DNA of 64,000 bases from Lachnospiraceae bacterium (GTDB lineage: Bacteria; Bacillota; Clostridia; Lachnospirales; Lachnospiraceae), in the NCBI GenBank assembly GCA_024403355.1, contig JAKSRW010000006.1, positions 26,459-90,458 on the forward strand, given 5' to 3'. The position numbers and the translations under genes are program-made. The notes beneath the pieces are model-generated. The model saw only the letters and a list, made by a program, of their open reading frames with translations, was not told the origin of the DNA and made no database searches. Position 1 is the first letter of the stretch, and each line of letters begins with the position of its first letter. Positions 41,957-50,859 of this stretch are shown piece after piece.

Positions 41957-43120
41957 ATGAAATTCAGAATATTGACTGTTACAGAATATGAGAAATATAA
42001 GCTTGCGATTCCGAATCCCAAGCGTCGCTTCTGGTTGGATCCGGTGGGATTTCCGCAGGACAAGCATTATCCGGTGGTGGACGATGACGGAATGAAGAAC
42101 CGCTTCGGTGAGCTTCCCGACAATCAGACAATCGGACTTCGTCCCGTTATCGAGTTTGACGGTGAGGGAGCATCCATGGAAAAGGGCGACAAGGTGGAGC
42201 TTTACGGTTATAAATGGACTGCCGTGGATGAGCACATTCTTGTATGTGATGAGATAATAGGTGATTATAAGTTTGCGGATAAGACCTGCCTCTTTAAGGA
42301 CTCCTATCTCTGCTATATGCTTCACCAGCTGATGAATGAACGCAGTGATAAGGGTACTGCGGAGCAGTTTCTGGCCGCACAGAAAGCAAAAAAGGCAAGC
42401 GGTCTTCCTGCCGTATCATCGGAGGTATTCAGTATCGATGAGGTGTATCGTAAGTCTCAGGACTGGGAGAACGGAACATTTATGGGCATGGCCTCAGGCG
42501 TAGCCGTGAGCGCACTCGGTCTGGTGTACGGTGGTATGGGAATCGGTTCATTTTTGGCAGATCCCGGACTTGGAATTATTCCCAAGCTTGCTATAGCGGG
42601 TGTAGCCATAATTGCGGGTGCATTTCTTTCCATAAGGTCTGCTATTAAGCATAAGAAGGAAAGTCGTAAAAAGTTCATTACAAAGCTTGCGAAGATTACC
42701 GATATGACTGATGAGCAGGCTCAGCTTGTGGCAGAGGGCATGGAGGTATTCCCTACTGCAGCCATTAAGGATGAGGAGCTGAAGAACAGCTTTGCGAAGA
42801 TAAACAATCTTATTGCGCGTATCCGTGCGGCTGAGAACAGAAGAATCAATATGAAAATCGACACCTTCTATATTCCCGAAACCCAGAAGGTTTATGATGT
42901 TTGCATGCAGTTTGAGGCAGATGATATCGATTCGCCCCAGGCCCGTGAATATAATAAAATGGCGAAGGAAAGTCTGGAAAAGACCATTCAGCTGCTTATT
43001 ATCGAGTATGATAAGTCAAATGAGGAAAAGGTTCAGGACATCAGCTTCGATATGGGTGTTAAGCAGAAGATGCTGGACCAGAAGGATACAGAGCAGAGCA
43101 TGTCTCTGACATTGAAGTAA
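41957..43120 (+). CDS. Membrane protein with an XpaC-like C-terminal domain
   Basis: 387 residues. The N-terminal about 140 residues are a soluble domain I do not recognise (RRFWLDPVGFPQDKHYPVVDD; GLRPVIEFDG). Two glycine-rich membrane helices lie at about 175-220 (GMASGVAVSALGLVYGGMGI; IAGVAIIAGAFLSIRSAIKH). The C-terminal about 120 residues (IDTFYIPETQKVYDVCMQFE and DISFDMGVKQKMLDQ) resemble the XpaC / 5-bromo-4-chloroindolyl phosphate hydrolysis family, often linked to TelA-type resistance genes. No TelA gene is nearby. GGAAAGG lies 12 bases before ATG. Confidence 0.6.
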   Translation: MKFRILTVTEYEKYKLAIPNPKRRFWLDPVGFPQDKHYPVVDDDGMKNRFGELPDNQTIGLRPVIEFDGEGASMEKGDKVELYGYKWTAVDEHILVCDEIIGDYKFADKTCLFKDSYLCYMLHQLMNERSDKGTAEQFLAAQKAKKASGLPAVSSEVFSIDEVYRKSQDWENGTFMGMASGVAVSALGLVYGGMGIGSFLADPGLGIIPKLAIAGVAIIAGAFLSIRSAIKHKKESRKKFITKLAKITDMTDEQAQLVAEGMEVFPTAAIKDEELKNSFAKINNLIARIRAAENRRINMKIDTFYIPETQKVYDVCMQFEADDIDSPQAREYNKMAKESLEKTIQLLIIEYDKSNEEKVQDISFDMGVKQKMLDQKDTEQSMSLTLK

Positions 43121-43182
43121 TTCTTAGTCTGAATTTATTTGCTTAAGAATTATTTATTAAAGACGCAAGGCAAGAAGTGCGG

Positions 43183-43222
43183 CTTTTAACGAGTAACAAG
43201 CGAAACGGTTACGAGTTTTGAA
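43183..43222 (+). repeat. Diverged 3' part of the 142-bp repeat (subfamily 2)
   Basis: GGCTTTTAACGAGTAACAAG followed by CGAAACGGTTACGAGTTTTG. The stem GTAAC/GTTAC replaces GTGAC/GTCAC of the main copies, a compensatory change. The same subfamily is seen at 48281-48324. Confidence 0.75.
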
Positions 43223-43336
43223 GAGCAAACAGCGCGGACTGCGAATACCATTGACCGGCTAACGTCTGGCTCTTAGCATGAGGTTGAGTTTGAAAATAAA
43301 TTTCAAACTGCGAGATTGGTGCAAAAGCGCGCCAAT

Positions 43337-43378
43337 CTACTCCGTGAGCAACTCATTGCATTCGTTGCATTAGGAGGA
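43337..43378 (+). repeat. 42-bp leader repeat carrying a ribosome binding site, copy 2
   Basis: 37 of 42 bases equal 7405-7446. It supplies AGGAGG just before the rsmI ATG at 43382. Confidence 0.8.
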
Positions 43379-43381
43379 ATT

Positions 43382-44218
43382 ATGGCAGGAACATTATATT
43401 TATGTGCTACTCCGATAGGTAATCTTGAGGATATCACAATGCGTGTCATCAGGACTCTGAAGGAGGTCGACCTGATTGCGGCAGAGGATACGAGAAACAG
43501 TATCAAGCTGCTGAATCATTTCGAAATCGAGACTCCGATGACCAGCTATCATGAATTTAATAAAATTGAGAAGGCTAAGCTTCTGGTTCAGAAGCTTTTG
43601 GACGGACAGAATATCGCGCTGATTACGGATGCGGGTACACCTGCTATATCGGACCCCGGCGAGGATCTGGTAAGGATGGCGCATGAGGCGGGAATCACCG
43701 TGACCTCGCTTCCCGGTGCCTGTGCGTGCATTACGGCACTGACTCTTTCGGGACTGGCGACAAGACGCTTTGCATTTGAGGCCTTTCTTCCGAGTGAGAA
43801 AAAGGAGAAGAAGCAGATTCTTGACAGCCTGGTAAATGAAACCCGTACCATGATTATCTACGAGGCACCTCACAGATTGCTGAGAACCCTTCAGGAGCTG
43901 GCCGAAACTCTGGGAAACAGAAGGATTACAGTCTGCAGAGAGCTTACCAAAAAGCATGAAACTGTTTTTTTGACGACACTGGACGAGGCAGTAGCCTATT
44001 ACAGCGAGAATGAGCCAAAGGGCGAATGTGTAATGGTAATCGAGGGAAAAAGCTTCGATACCTTAAAAACCGAGGACCGTGAGGAGTGGAAGAAGCTGAG
44101 CGTCGAGGAGCACATGGAGCATTATTTGTCACAGGGTATGGACAAAAAGGAGGCCATGAAGGCTGTTGCGAAGGACAGAGGCGTTTCGAAACAGGAGATT
44201 TACAAACAGCTTTTGTAA
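43382..44218 (+). CDS. rsmI: 16S rRNA (cytidine1402-2'-O)-methyltransferase
   Basis: 278 residues from ATG 43382; the frame's longer start at 43316 translates the leader repeat and is rejected. Tetrapyrrole-methylase fold: GTLYLCATPIGNLEDIT at the start, AAEDTRNS, LITDAGTPAISDPGEDL, SLPGACACITAL and YEAPHRLLRTL. It methylates C1402 of 16S rRNA. The C-terminal extension (SKQEIYKQLL) is typical. Its usual neighbour yabB is 37 kb upstream. Confidence 0.95.
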   Translation: MAGTLYLCATPIGNLEDITMRVIRTLKEVDLIAAEDTRNSIKLLNHFEIETPMTSYHEFNKIEKAKLLVQKLLDGQNIALITDAGTPAISDPGEDLVRMAHEAGITVTSLPGACACITALTLSGLATRRFAFEAFLPSEKKEKKQILDSLVNETRTMIIYEAPHRLLRTLQELAETLGNRRITVCRELTKKHETVFLTTLDEAVAYYSENEPKGECVMVIEGKSFDTLKTEDREEWKKLSVEEHMEHYLSQGMDKKEAMKAVAKDRGVSKQEIYKQLL

Positions 44219-44283
44219 ATTTTGAGCAGCAGATGAGGGTATTGCGAATAGACTTTATCAGCTGAAGTCATTAGTAAATATGG

Positions 44284-44320
44284 AAGATAATGCGTCTGTA
44301 CAGCGGGCGCATTATCTTTA
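44284..44320 (+). terminator. Terminator after rsmI
   Basis: AAGATAATGCG (44284-44294) pairs with CGCATTATCTT (44308-44318), then TAT. Confidence 0.65.
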
Positions 44321-44411
44321 TAAAGACTGCTTTTTAGCATAAGCAGCTAACAAAGCGGATTTTGAATATCATTGACAAAAGATAGATTTGCGGAAAGGCA
44401 TGGTTACCGGC

Positions 44412-46448
44412 ATGGATAATAAATGGACACAGCTCTGGCTGAAATATGAGGCTAAAAAGGCGAACGGAAATGATAAATATTTTAAAAGTATCAGCTGTCA
44501 GGGCTTTGATTATAATAATAAAATACTTAAAAATGCAGTGGATGAGCTTATAAAAGGCGCAAAGGGAATGCTGGGAGTTACGGCAGAATGCGGCTTTACA
44601 GGCTGTCAGACTGCAGAGGAAAGCGGAAGTACAGTCAAGGATAGCCTGCTGAAGGCTACTCTCATTCTGGAAAAGGATGAGACGGTTGCCGCAGAGGGCT
44701 ACAGGCTTTTGGAAAAGGACGGCTGCTTATATATTAAGGCTTCGGATGAGAAGGGGCTTCTGTACGGGGCTTTTGCCTTACTCAGGGCCGTGGCCTGTGA
44801 GAAAACTGTCAGGGGCATGGATAAGACCGTGATTCCGGACAATCCGCTCAGAATGTATAATCACTGGGACAATATGGATAACAGCATCGAGCGTGGTTAT
44901 TCGGGAGATTCCTTCTTTTTCGAGAATAATGAGGTCGTGGTTAATGAGCGTACGCGCGACTATGCCCGCTTTGTTGCAAGCATCGGAATTAACGGAGTGG
45001 TTATCAATAACGTTAATGTCAAGAACTGCGCGACCTGGCTTATCACGGACAGATACTTTGAAAAAGTCGCTGAAATGGCTGAAATTTTTGCGGAATATGG
45101 TATAAAATTCTTCCTGAGTCTCAATTATGCGGCTACTATTGAGCTGGGCGGAATCGACAGTGCGGATCCTCTTGACGAGCGCGTAATAGGCTGGTGGAAG
45201 CAGAAGATGGCGGAGGTATTTGACAGGATTCCGAATCTGGGAGGCTTTTTGGTTAAGGCCGATTCGGAGGGCAGACCCGGCCCCTTCACCTATGGAAGGA
45301 CTCAGGCTGATGGTGCAAATATGCTCGCAGACATTGTGAAGCCCTACGGCGGAATCATTATCTGGCGCTGCTTCGTTTACAACTGTACTCAGGACTGGCG
45401 TGATTATAAGACGGACAGAGCCCGCGCCGGCTATGATAATTTTATTAAAATGGATGGTGATTACCATGATAATGTCATCCTGCAGATAAAGAACGGTCCC
45501 ATGGATTTCCAGATTCGTGAGCCGATTTCACCGCTTCTTGGAGGTCTGAAGAAGACCAACCAGATGTTAGAGGTTCAGATTGCACAGGAATATACGGGTC
45601 ATCAGATAGATGTCTGCTATCTGATTCCCATGTTTAAGGAGATTCTTGATTTTAAAACCTATTGTAAGGAGGGTGCAGATACCGTTGCGGATGTGATTTC
45701 GGGCAGAACCCTCGGCAATAAAAACACGGGTATTGCGGCAGTATGTAATACCGGAAATGACAATAACTGGACAGGAAACGATCTGGCTGCGGCTAATTTC
45801 TACGGCTTTGGCCGCCTGGCATTCACTACGGCACTCAGCGCAGAGGAGATTCTGGATGAATGGATCAGAATGACTCTTTCTACCGATGAGGACGTGGTCG
45901 GAACCGTGAAGGAGATTATGCTTCCTTCGAGAGAGGTTTATGAGAACTATACCAGTCCGCTCGGTATCGGCTGGATGGTAACTCCTCATACTCATTACGG
46001 CTGCAGTGTGGATGGCTATGAGTATTCACGCTGGGGCACCTACCACCGTGCAGACCATCTGGGCATAGGTGTGGACAGAAGCGACAAGGGTACAGGCTAT
46101 GCGCAGCAGTATTTTGAGCCGAATGCCTCAATCTATAATAATATCGAAAGCTGCCCCGAAAATCTGCTTCTTTTCTTCCATCATGTGCCTTATACATATA
46201 TGCTGAAGACCGGGAAGACGCTGATTCAGCATATATATGACAGCCATTTTGAGGGTGTAATGCAGGTGGAGGAGATGATTGCAAAATGGAAGAGCCTCAA
46301 GGGCAAAATAGCTGATGAGGTCTATGAGCTTGTTGAAAAGCGTTTTGATTTGCAATTATATAATGCGAAGGAGTGGCGCGACCAGGTTAATTCCTACTTT
46401 TGGCGTAAGTCCGGAATAGCAGACGAGAAGAAGAGGGCAATTTATTAG
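44412..46448 (+). CDS. aguA: GH67 alpha-glucuronidase
   Basis: 678 residues from ATG 44412 (GAAAGG 13 bases upstream; ATG 44400 and TTG 44388 fit less well). No signal peptide, so it acts in the cytoplasm. N-terminal GH67 N-domain, then the catalytic barrel: MYNHWDNMDNSIERGYSG, GFLVKADSEGRPGPFTYGRT (E286), WRCFVYN, and VILQIKNGPMDFQIREP (E370), followed by the C-terminal domain with HTHYG and RWGTYHRADH. It removes (4-O-methyl)glucuronic acid from the ends of xylo-oligosaccharides and complements the GH10, GH43 and GH3 enzymes. Confidence 0.96.
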   Translation: MDNKWTQLWLKYEAKKANGNDKYFKSISCQGFDYNNKILKNAVDELIKGAKGMLGVTAECGFTGCQTAEESGSTVKDSLLKATLILEKDETVAAEGYRLLEKDGCLYIKASDEKGLLYGAFALLRAVACEKTVRGMDKTVIPDNPLRMYNHWDNMDNSIERGYSGDSFFFENNEVVVNERTRDYARFVASIGINGVVINNVNVKNCATWLITDRYFEKVAEMAEIFAEYGIKFFLSLNYAATIELGGIDSADPLDERVIGWWKQKMAEVFDRIPNLGGFLVKADSEGRPGPFTYGRTQADGANMLADIVKPYGGIIIWRCFVYNCTQDWRDYKTDRARAGYDNFIKMDGDYHDNVILQIKNGPMDFQIREPISPLLGGLKKTNQMLEVQIAQEYTGHQIDVCYLIPMFKEILDFKTYCKEGADTVADVISGRTLGNKNTGIAAVCNTGNDNNWTGNDLAAANFYGFGRLAFTTALSAEEILDEWIRMTLSTDEDVVGTVKEIMLPSREVYENYTSPLGIGWMVTPHTHYGCSVDGYEYSRWGTYHRADHLGIGVDRSDKGTGYAQQYFEPNASIYNNIESCPENLLLFFHHVPYTYMLKTGKTLIQHIYDSHFEGVMQVEEMIAKWKSLKGKIADEVYELVEKRFDLQLYNAKEWRDQVNSYFWRKSGIADEKKRAIY

Positions 46449-46473
46449 AATTAGTATATTATACTGAATAACA

Positions 46474-46506
46474 GCAGGGAGCGAAGCTGATTGCGGATGT
46501 CCCTGC
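46474..46506 (+). other. Hairpin upstream of the lipase gene
   Basis: GCAGGGA (46474-46480) and TCCCTGC (46500-46506); no U-tract. Possible mRNA leader structure or weak terminator of the GH67 gene. Confidence 0.4.
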
Positions 46507-46534
46507 AGACCTATGGAGAAGGGAGATGTGGAAT

Positions 46535-48196
46535 ATGAAAAGAAGATTTACAAGGCTGACGGCGCTGATAATAGCGGTTACACTGATGTTTTCAAGTGCA
46601 TTGTACGGCTGCAGTTCTTCAAAGACTGAGGAAGCTCCGACAGCAGTGGCGGAGAATTCTACAGGAAATTCATCAGATAAAAATGATTCATCCGCTGATG
46701 GCAGCGGTGCAAAAACGGAATCATCCGCTGTAAATGCTGAAGATGAAAAAGCGGATGGGGCTAATGCTTCGGATATCGGTGACGAAAAGGCGGACAGTGC
46801 GGCTGATACGTCAGATCAGGCAGGAGGTCCTGAAGCAGATAAGTCCGAGGCTTCGAACAATCAGACCGGAGACGGCGATGAAGCACAGAACGGCCCCGCA
46901 GGAGATGATAAGACCGGCAATGAAGCTGCTGAGGCAGGCAGCAACCCGTATGCGGGTGCCGGAACAGGTGAAGTTTTTGATCTAATGACACTTAAGGAAG
47001 GCCTGGCAAACGGAACTCTCACAATGCAGAAGCTTTCGGAAATGACCGGAATGTCTGTAAAGGAGCTTGAGGCGCTGTTAGGTGAGGACGGCAGTAACAT
47101 TGACCAGCTAATGGCAATGTACGGCGGGGAGCCGCAGAATGTCGGCGAACTGGCATTTCCTTCGGATACGACAGAATATTCTCAGGCTCTTGCGATTCAG
47201 GCCCTTCAGCTCTGTACCGGCCATGGCAAGCAGAATCAGGCGGCCATGCTTCTGGCAAATGATTTTGAGATAGTCGCGCAGGCAAACTATGACAAGGATC
47301 CTGCGGATGATTCACATACCTGTGCATATACCGTGGGTAAAAAAACAGTCAGCTACAAGGGTGAGGACAGAACACTTCTGGTAATTGCGATTCGCGGCAC
47401 AAATGCGGGTGAATGGTTCTCAAATTTTGATTTTTCTGATACCCATGAGGATGAAACAACCATTTTTGCGGACAATTTCCTTTCCTGTGCGCAGGCTATT
47501 TCGGTTGAGCTTATCCCGGTATTTATGGAAAATCCCGATTCTCTTATTCTGATATGCGGTCACAGCCGAGGTGCTGCGGCAGCCAATCTGCTCGGAATGC
47601 TTCTGAATGAGACCAAGGGTAAGGAGAATATTTTCTGCTACACCTACGCTACCCCCAATACCTATCGCGGTGAGGAGGAGCGTGAGAACTGCGATAATAT
47701 TTTTAATATCATTAATCCCTGCGACATGGTAACGAAGATGCCGCTTACAGGGCTTGGCTACAGACATATCGGAAATGATATTGTGCTTTATGGTGATCCC
47801 GAGGCAGTAAAGAGCCTCGATGATTCCTTTGCCACCATGTTTTCTGTATCACCTTCAATAAAGGAATACTACGAGGCGCGTCATTCCTTATTGTCACCCG
47901 GACTTTCTGAGGACGGAATGACTGCTTATGAGGTAATGCTTGCCGTAGGTGCTTCGATGGTGCGTACAAAAACCGACAAGAACGGCGGAGTGGATATTAA
48001 CGAGCTTTATGCCAGCCTTGATGCAAATCCGATGTCTGCTACAAGTGACCTGGCTCCTTTGTTTGGAGAACTGAAGAAGCTCTTCGGCGGTCCCGGCAGT
48101 GTAGGTATGGGAATCTTTGCACAGCATATGCCTGCGGTATATCTGCAGCTGCTTGGAGCCTTTGAATTTGCGGATACTTCAGGAGAGAAAAGATAA
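46535..48196 (+). CDS. Class-3-lipase-like alpha/beta hydrolase lipoprotein
   Basis: 553 residues from ATG 46535 (GAGAAGGGA ten bases upstream; ATG 46526 too close). Lipobox LYGC. Residues about 20-140 are a low-complexity Ser/Asp/Glu/Gly/Asn linker. The hydrolase domain has VIAIRGTNAGEWFSNF (oxyanion region) and the nucleophile elbow GHSRG with S344, then YATPNTYRG and NPCDMVTKMP, with candidate Asp and a later His. PF01764-type lipases cleave acyl esters. It could also be an esterase acting on acetylated polysaccharide (inference). Surface-exposed. Confidence 0.82.
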   Translation: MKRRFTRLTALIIAVTLMFSSALYGCSSSKTEEAPTAVAENSTGNSSDKNDSSADGSGAKTESSAVNAEDEKADGANASDIGDEKADSAADTSDQAGGPEADKSEASNNQTGDGDEAQNGPAGDDKTGNEAAEAGSNPYAGAGTGEVFDLMTLKEGLANGTLTMQKLSEMTGMSVKELEALLGEDGSNIDQLMAMYGGEPQNVGELAFPSDTTEYSQALAIQALQLCTGHGKQNQAAMLLANDFEIVAQANYDKDPADDSHTCAYTVGKKTVSYKGEDRTLLVIAIRGTNAGEWFSNFDFSDTHEDETTIFADNFLSCAQAISVELIPVFMENPDSLILICGHSRGAAAANLLGMLLNETKGKENIFCYTYATPNTYRGEEERENCDNIFNIINPCDMVTKMPLTGLGYRHIGNDIVLYGDPEAVKSLDDSFATMFSVSPSIKEYYEARHSLLSPGLSEDGMTAYEVMLAVGASMVRTKTDKNGGVDINELYASLDANPMSATSDLAPLFGELKKLFGGPGSVGMGIFAQHMPAVYLQLLGAFEFADTSGEKR

Positions 48197-48326
48197 AGGA
48201 TAACCTACTGCCTTTAGGCGGTGGGTACAAGCTTTATCAGGTGCGGGGTACAATCCCCTTACCTAATGGCTGCGAAGCATCCGGCTTTTAACGAGTAAGA
48301 AGCGAAGTGGTTACGAGTTTTGAATA
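48195..48326 (+). repeat. Diverged copy of the 142-bp three-hairpin repeat
   Basis: All three hairpins are recognisable: ACCTACTGCC/GGCGGTGGGT, AGGTGCGGGG/CCCCTTACCT with loop TACAAT, and GTAA/TTAC around GAAGCGAAGTGG. About 130 bases, starting at the lipase stop codon. Confidence 0.8.
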
Positions 48327-48334
48327 TTAAATAA

Positions 48335-48367
48335 AAATCCCCGACTCAACGAGCCGGGGATTTTTTT
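48335..48367. terminator. Bidirectional terminator between lipase and pckA
   Basis: AATCCCCGACTC pairs with GAGCCGGGGATT around AAC, followed by TTTTTT; on the minus strand it is followed by TTTTTATTT. It serves pckA as well. Confidence 0.9.
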
Positions 48368-48393
48368 ATATTATCTTTTCAGATATTTTAGAA

Positions 48394-50007
48394 TTAAAGC
48401 TGGGGACCAGCAGCAACAAGAGCCTTACCAGCATCGTTAGTTGTGTACTTAACGAAGTTCTTCTGGAATCTTGAAGCAAGATCCTTAGCCTTCTCCTCCC
48501 ATACAGATGCATCAGCATATGTATCTCTGGGATCAAGAATTGCAGGGTTAACACCGGGAAGCTCTGTAGGAACCTCGAAGTTGAACATAGGGATCTTCTT
48601 TGTAGGAGCTGTCTTGATAGCACCGCTAAGGATTGCATCGATGATACCACGAGTATCCTTAATAGTGATACGCTTACCTGTTCCGTTCCAACCTGTGTTA
48701 ACAAGGTATGCCTTAGCGCCGTTAGCGTTCATCTTCTTAACGAGCTCCTCGCCGTACTTTGTAGGATGAAGCTCAAGGAATGCCTGGCCGAAGCAAGCTG
48801 AGAATGTAGGTGTGGGCTCTGTGATACCACGCTCTGTACCTGCAAGCTTTGCTGTGAAACCTGAAAGGAAGTAGTACTGTGTCTGCTCGGGTGTAAGGAT
48901 TGAAACAGGAGGAAGTACGCCGAACGCATCTGCTGAAAGGAAGATTACGTTGTCAGCTGCAGGACCTGATGAAACCTTATTAACCTCTGCTGCGATGTTG
49001 TTGATATGTGAGATAGGATATGATACACGAGTATTCTCTGTAACGCTCTTATCATTGAAATCAATCTTGCCTGCTGCATCAACAGTAACGTTCTCAAGAA
49101 GAGCATCTCTCTTGATAGCGTTGAAGATATCGGGCTCTGACTCCTTGTCAAGGCCGATAACCTTAGCGTAGCAGCCACCCTCGAAGTTGAATACACCGTT
49201 GTCATCCCAACCGTGCTCATCATCACCGATAAGTCTTCTCTTAGGATCTGTTGAAAGTGTTGTCTTACCTGTTCCTGAAAGACCGAAGAAGATAGCTGTG
49301 TGCTTTCCATCCATATCACAGTTAGCTGAGCAGTGCATTGAAGCAATACCCTTAAGTGGTAAGTAGTAGTTCATCATTGAGAACATACCCTTCTTCATCT
49401 CGCCGCCGTACCATGTGTTAAGGATAACCTGCTCACGGCTTGAAATGTTGAATGCTACACATGTCTCTGAGTTAAGACCGAGCTCAGCGTAGTTGTCAAC
49501 CTTTGCCTTTGAAGCATTGTAAACGATGAAATCAGGTGTGAAGTCCTTGAGCTCTTCCTCTGTAGGAACGATGAACATGTTCTTTACGAAGTGAGCCTGC
49601 CAAGCAACCTCAACGATGAAACGAACTGCCATACGTGTATCAGCGTTAGCACCACAGAATGCATCTACAACGAAAAGTCTCTTGTTTGAGAGCTCCTTCT
49701 TTGCAAGATCCTTAACTGCAGCCCAAACGTCCTCGCTCATGGGATGGTTGTCATTCTTGTAAGCGTCTGATGTCCACCAAACAGTATCCTTTGAATTCTC
49801 ATCCATAACGATGTACTTGTCTTTAGGTGAACGTCCTGTGAACTCACCAGTCATAACGTTAACTGTGTCAAGCTCTGTGTTCTGACCTACTTCGTAACCC
49901 TCAAGACCAGCCTTTGTCTCTTCTTCGAATAATAACTCGTAAGAAGGGTTGTAAACGATTTCAGTAGTTCCGGTAATGCCATACTTTGTTAAATCGATTG
50001 TTGCCAT
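48394..50007 (-). CDS. pckA: Phosphoenolpyruvate carboxykinase (ATP)
   Basis: 537 residues, the normal length. P-loop [15 protein letters not shown], metal/ATP site [11 protein letters not shown], substrate segment [11 protein letters not shown], and [18 protein letters not shown]. It interconverts oxaloacetate and PEP using ATP. In rumen anaerobes it commonly runs in the CO2-fixing direction toward succinate or anabolic oxaloacetate (context). Strong promoter at 50114-50142. Codon use is that of a highly expressed gene. Confidence 0.97.
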   Translation of the reverse strand: MATIDLTKYGITGTTEIVYNPSYELLFEEETKAGLEGYEVGQNTELDTVNVMTGEFTGRSPKDKYIVMDENSKDTVWWTSDAYKNDNHPMSEDVWAAVKDLAKKELSNKRLFVVDAFCGANADTRMAVRFIVEVAWQAHFVKNMFIVPTEEELKDFTPDFIVYNASKAKVDNYAELGLNSETCVAFNISSREQVILNTWYGGEMKKGMFSMMNYYLPLKGIASMHCSANCDMDGKHTAIFFGLSGTGKTTLSTDPKRRLIGDDEHGWDDNGVFNFEGGCYAKVIGLDKESEPDIFNAIKRDALLENVTVDAAGKIDFNDKSVTENTRVSYPISHINNIAAEVNKVSSGPAADNVIFLSADAFGVLPPVSILTPEQTQYYFLSGFTAKLAGTERGITEPTPTFSACFGQAFLELHPTKYGEELVKKMNANGAKAYLVNTGWNGTGKRITIKDTRGIIDAILSGAIKTAPTKKIPMFNFEVPTELPGVNPAILDPRDTYADASVWEEKAKDLASRFQKNFVKYTTNDAGKALVAAGPQL

Positions 50008-50113
50008 TTTTGTACCTCTTTCTTTATTTTATATTTGTATTAAATTCATGCAAAACGACAATGCTTTAAAACATCGCAAAATTATGCATGATAACAATAC
50101 ATAGTTCATCAGT

Positions 50114-50142
50114 ATTATTACAGAAATAAGCAGAATTGTCAA
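50114..50142 (-). promoter_or_regulatory. Promoter for pckA
   Basis: Minus strand TTGACA (complement of 50137-50142), 16 bases, TAATAA (complement of 50115-50120). The leader to the ATG is about 105 bases long and AT-rich, without a recognised riboswitch. Confidence 0.7.
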
Positions 50143-50352
50143 TATTGTTGATAAAAAAAGTTACTGTAAATACTAACGAAATATAGTAAATATCTAGCTT
50201 TTGCTTTGTAAAATATGTTGACTAATAAGCAGAAAATAATTTATGATTTTTTCTGCAACCTTTTTGAGGGCTGCGAAGTGTTATGAATGTAAGCATGTTT
50301 ACAGTGGAAAAAGCTGCGGGGAGCGGTTTTTCCGGAAAGGTATGGATAGAAT
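50143..50352 (+). other. Gap between pckA and the sigma gene
   Basis: Candidate promoter TTGACT (50218-50223), 17 bases, TTATGA. Also TGCAACC at 50254-50260, reminiscent of ECF -35 boxes, but no CGTC-type -10 at 16-17 bases. Otherwise AT-rich, with no gene. Confidence 0.35.
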
Positions 50353-50859
50353 ATGAACGTAAGTGTGATGTCTGCGGAGGAAATCGTGGACAGATACCTG
50401 AATATGGTATACCGGCTGGCGTACGCAAGGACGGGGAATGTGCCGGATGCGGAGGATATTACCCAGGAGGTATTTCTGAAGCTGATAAGGAGCGGACAGG
50501 AATTTAATGATGAGGAGCATGTGAAGGCCTGGCTTATCAGAGTGACCGTTAATCAGGTAAGGACGAATGCGACAACCGCCTATAACAGGCATCGCGCAGA
50601 TTTTGAGGAGGCTGAAAATATCAGCTATGAGACGCCGAACGACCTGGAACGGCAGGAAACGCAGGGGGAGATCAGAGCAGCGATGAAGGAGCTGCCGGAA
50701 AAATATTCGACGGTGCTGCATTTGTTTTATTTTGATGAATTATCCGTTAAACAGATTGCCGAGGCCCTGGATACGAGTGAGGGAACGGTAAAATCACAGC
50801 TGAGCCGCGGCAGGGCGATGCTTAAGACGATATTGCAGGAGGAATTTGATTATGCGTGA
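50353..50859 (+). CDS. ECF-type RNA polymerase sigma factor
   Basis: 168 residues from ATG 50353 (GGAAAGG 12 bases upstream). Region 2: MVYRLAYARTGNVPDAEDIT, QEVFLKLI, HVKAWLIRVTVNQ. Region 4: LPEKYSTVLHLFYFDELSV, KQIAEALDTSEGTVKSQLSR. Typical ECF factor with its membrane anti-sigma gene overlapping the 3' end (eight bases). Probable targets include its own operon and the SLH-protein gene, whose promoter reads GGAACC-N16-CGTCTA (inference). Confidence 0.92.
   Translation: MNVSVMSAEEIVDRYLNMVYRLAYARTGNVPDAEDITQEVFLKLIRSGQEFNDEEHVKAWLIRVTVNQVRTNATTAYNRHRADFEEAENISYETPNDLERQETQGEIRAAMKELPEKYSTVLHLFYFDELSVKQIAEALDTSEGTVKSQLSRGRAMLKTILQEEFDYA

Larger units (their letters stand above)
43121..43381 (+). 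other. Repeat-rich gap before rsmI
   Basis: It contains an ATTCTTA/TAAGAAT inverted pair just after the upstream stop, a diverged copy of the third hairpin of the 142-bp repeat (43183-43222), AAGAGC/GCTCTT arms around 43222-43275, and the 42-bp leader repeat (43337-43378). No ORF of its own. Confidence 0.6.

Noticed and set aside
43316..43381. Longer N-terminus for rsmI (and likewise 7384-7449 for the FliB-like gene)
   Set aside because: These extensions translate the shared 42-bp leader repeat. AGGAGG lies directly before the internal ATG in both cases.
50283..50507. Small upstream ORF overlapping the ECF sigma gene (ATG 50283)
   Set aside because: It overlaps the sigma gene in another frame, has no ribosome site, and its 3' half is a shadow of the sigma coding sequence.
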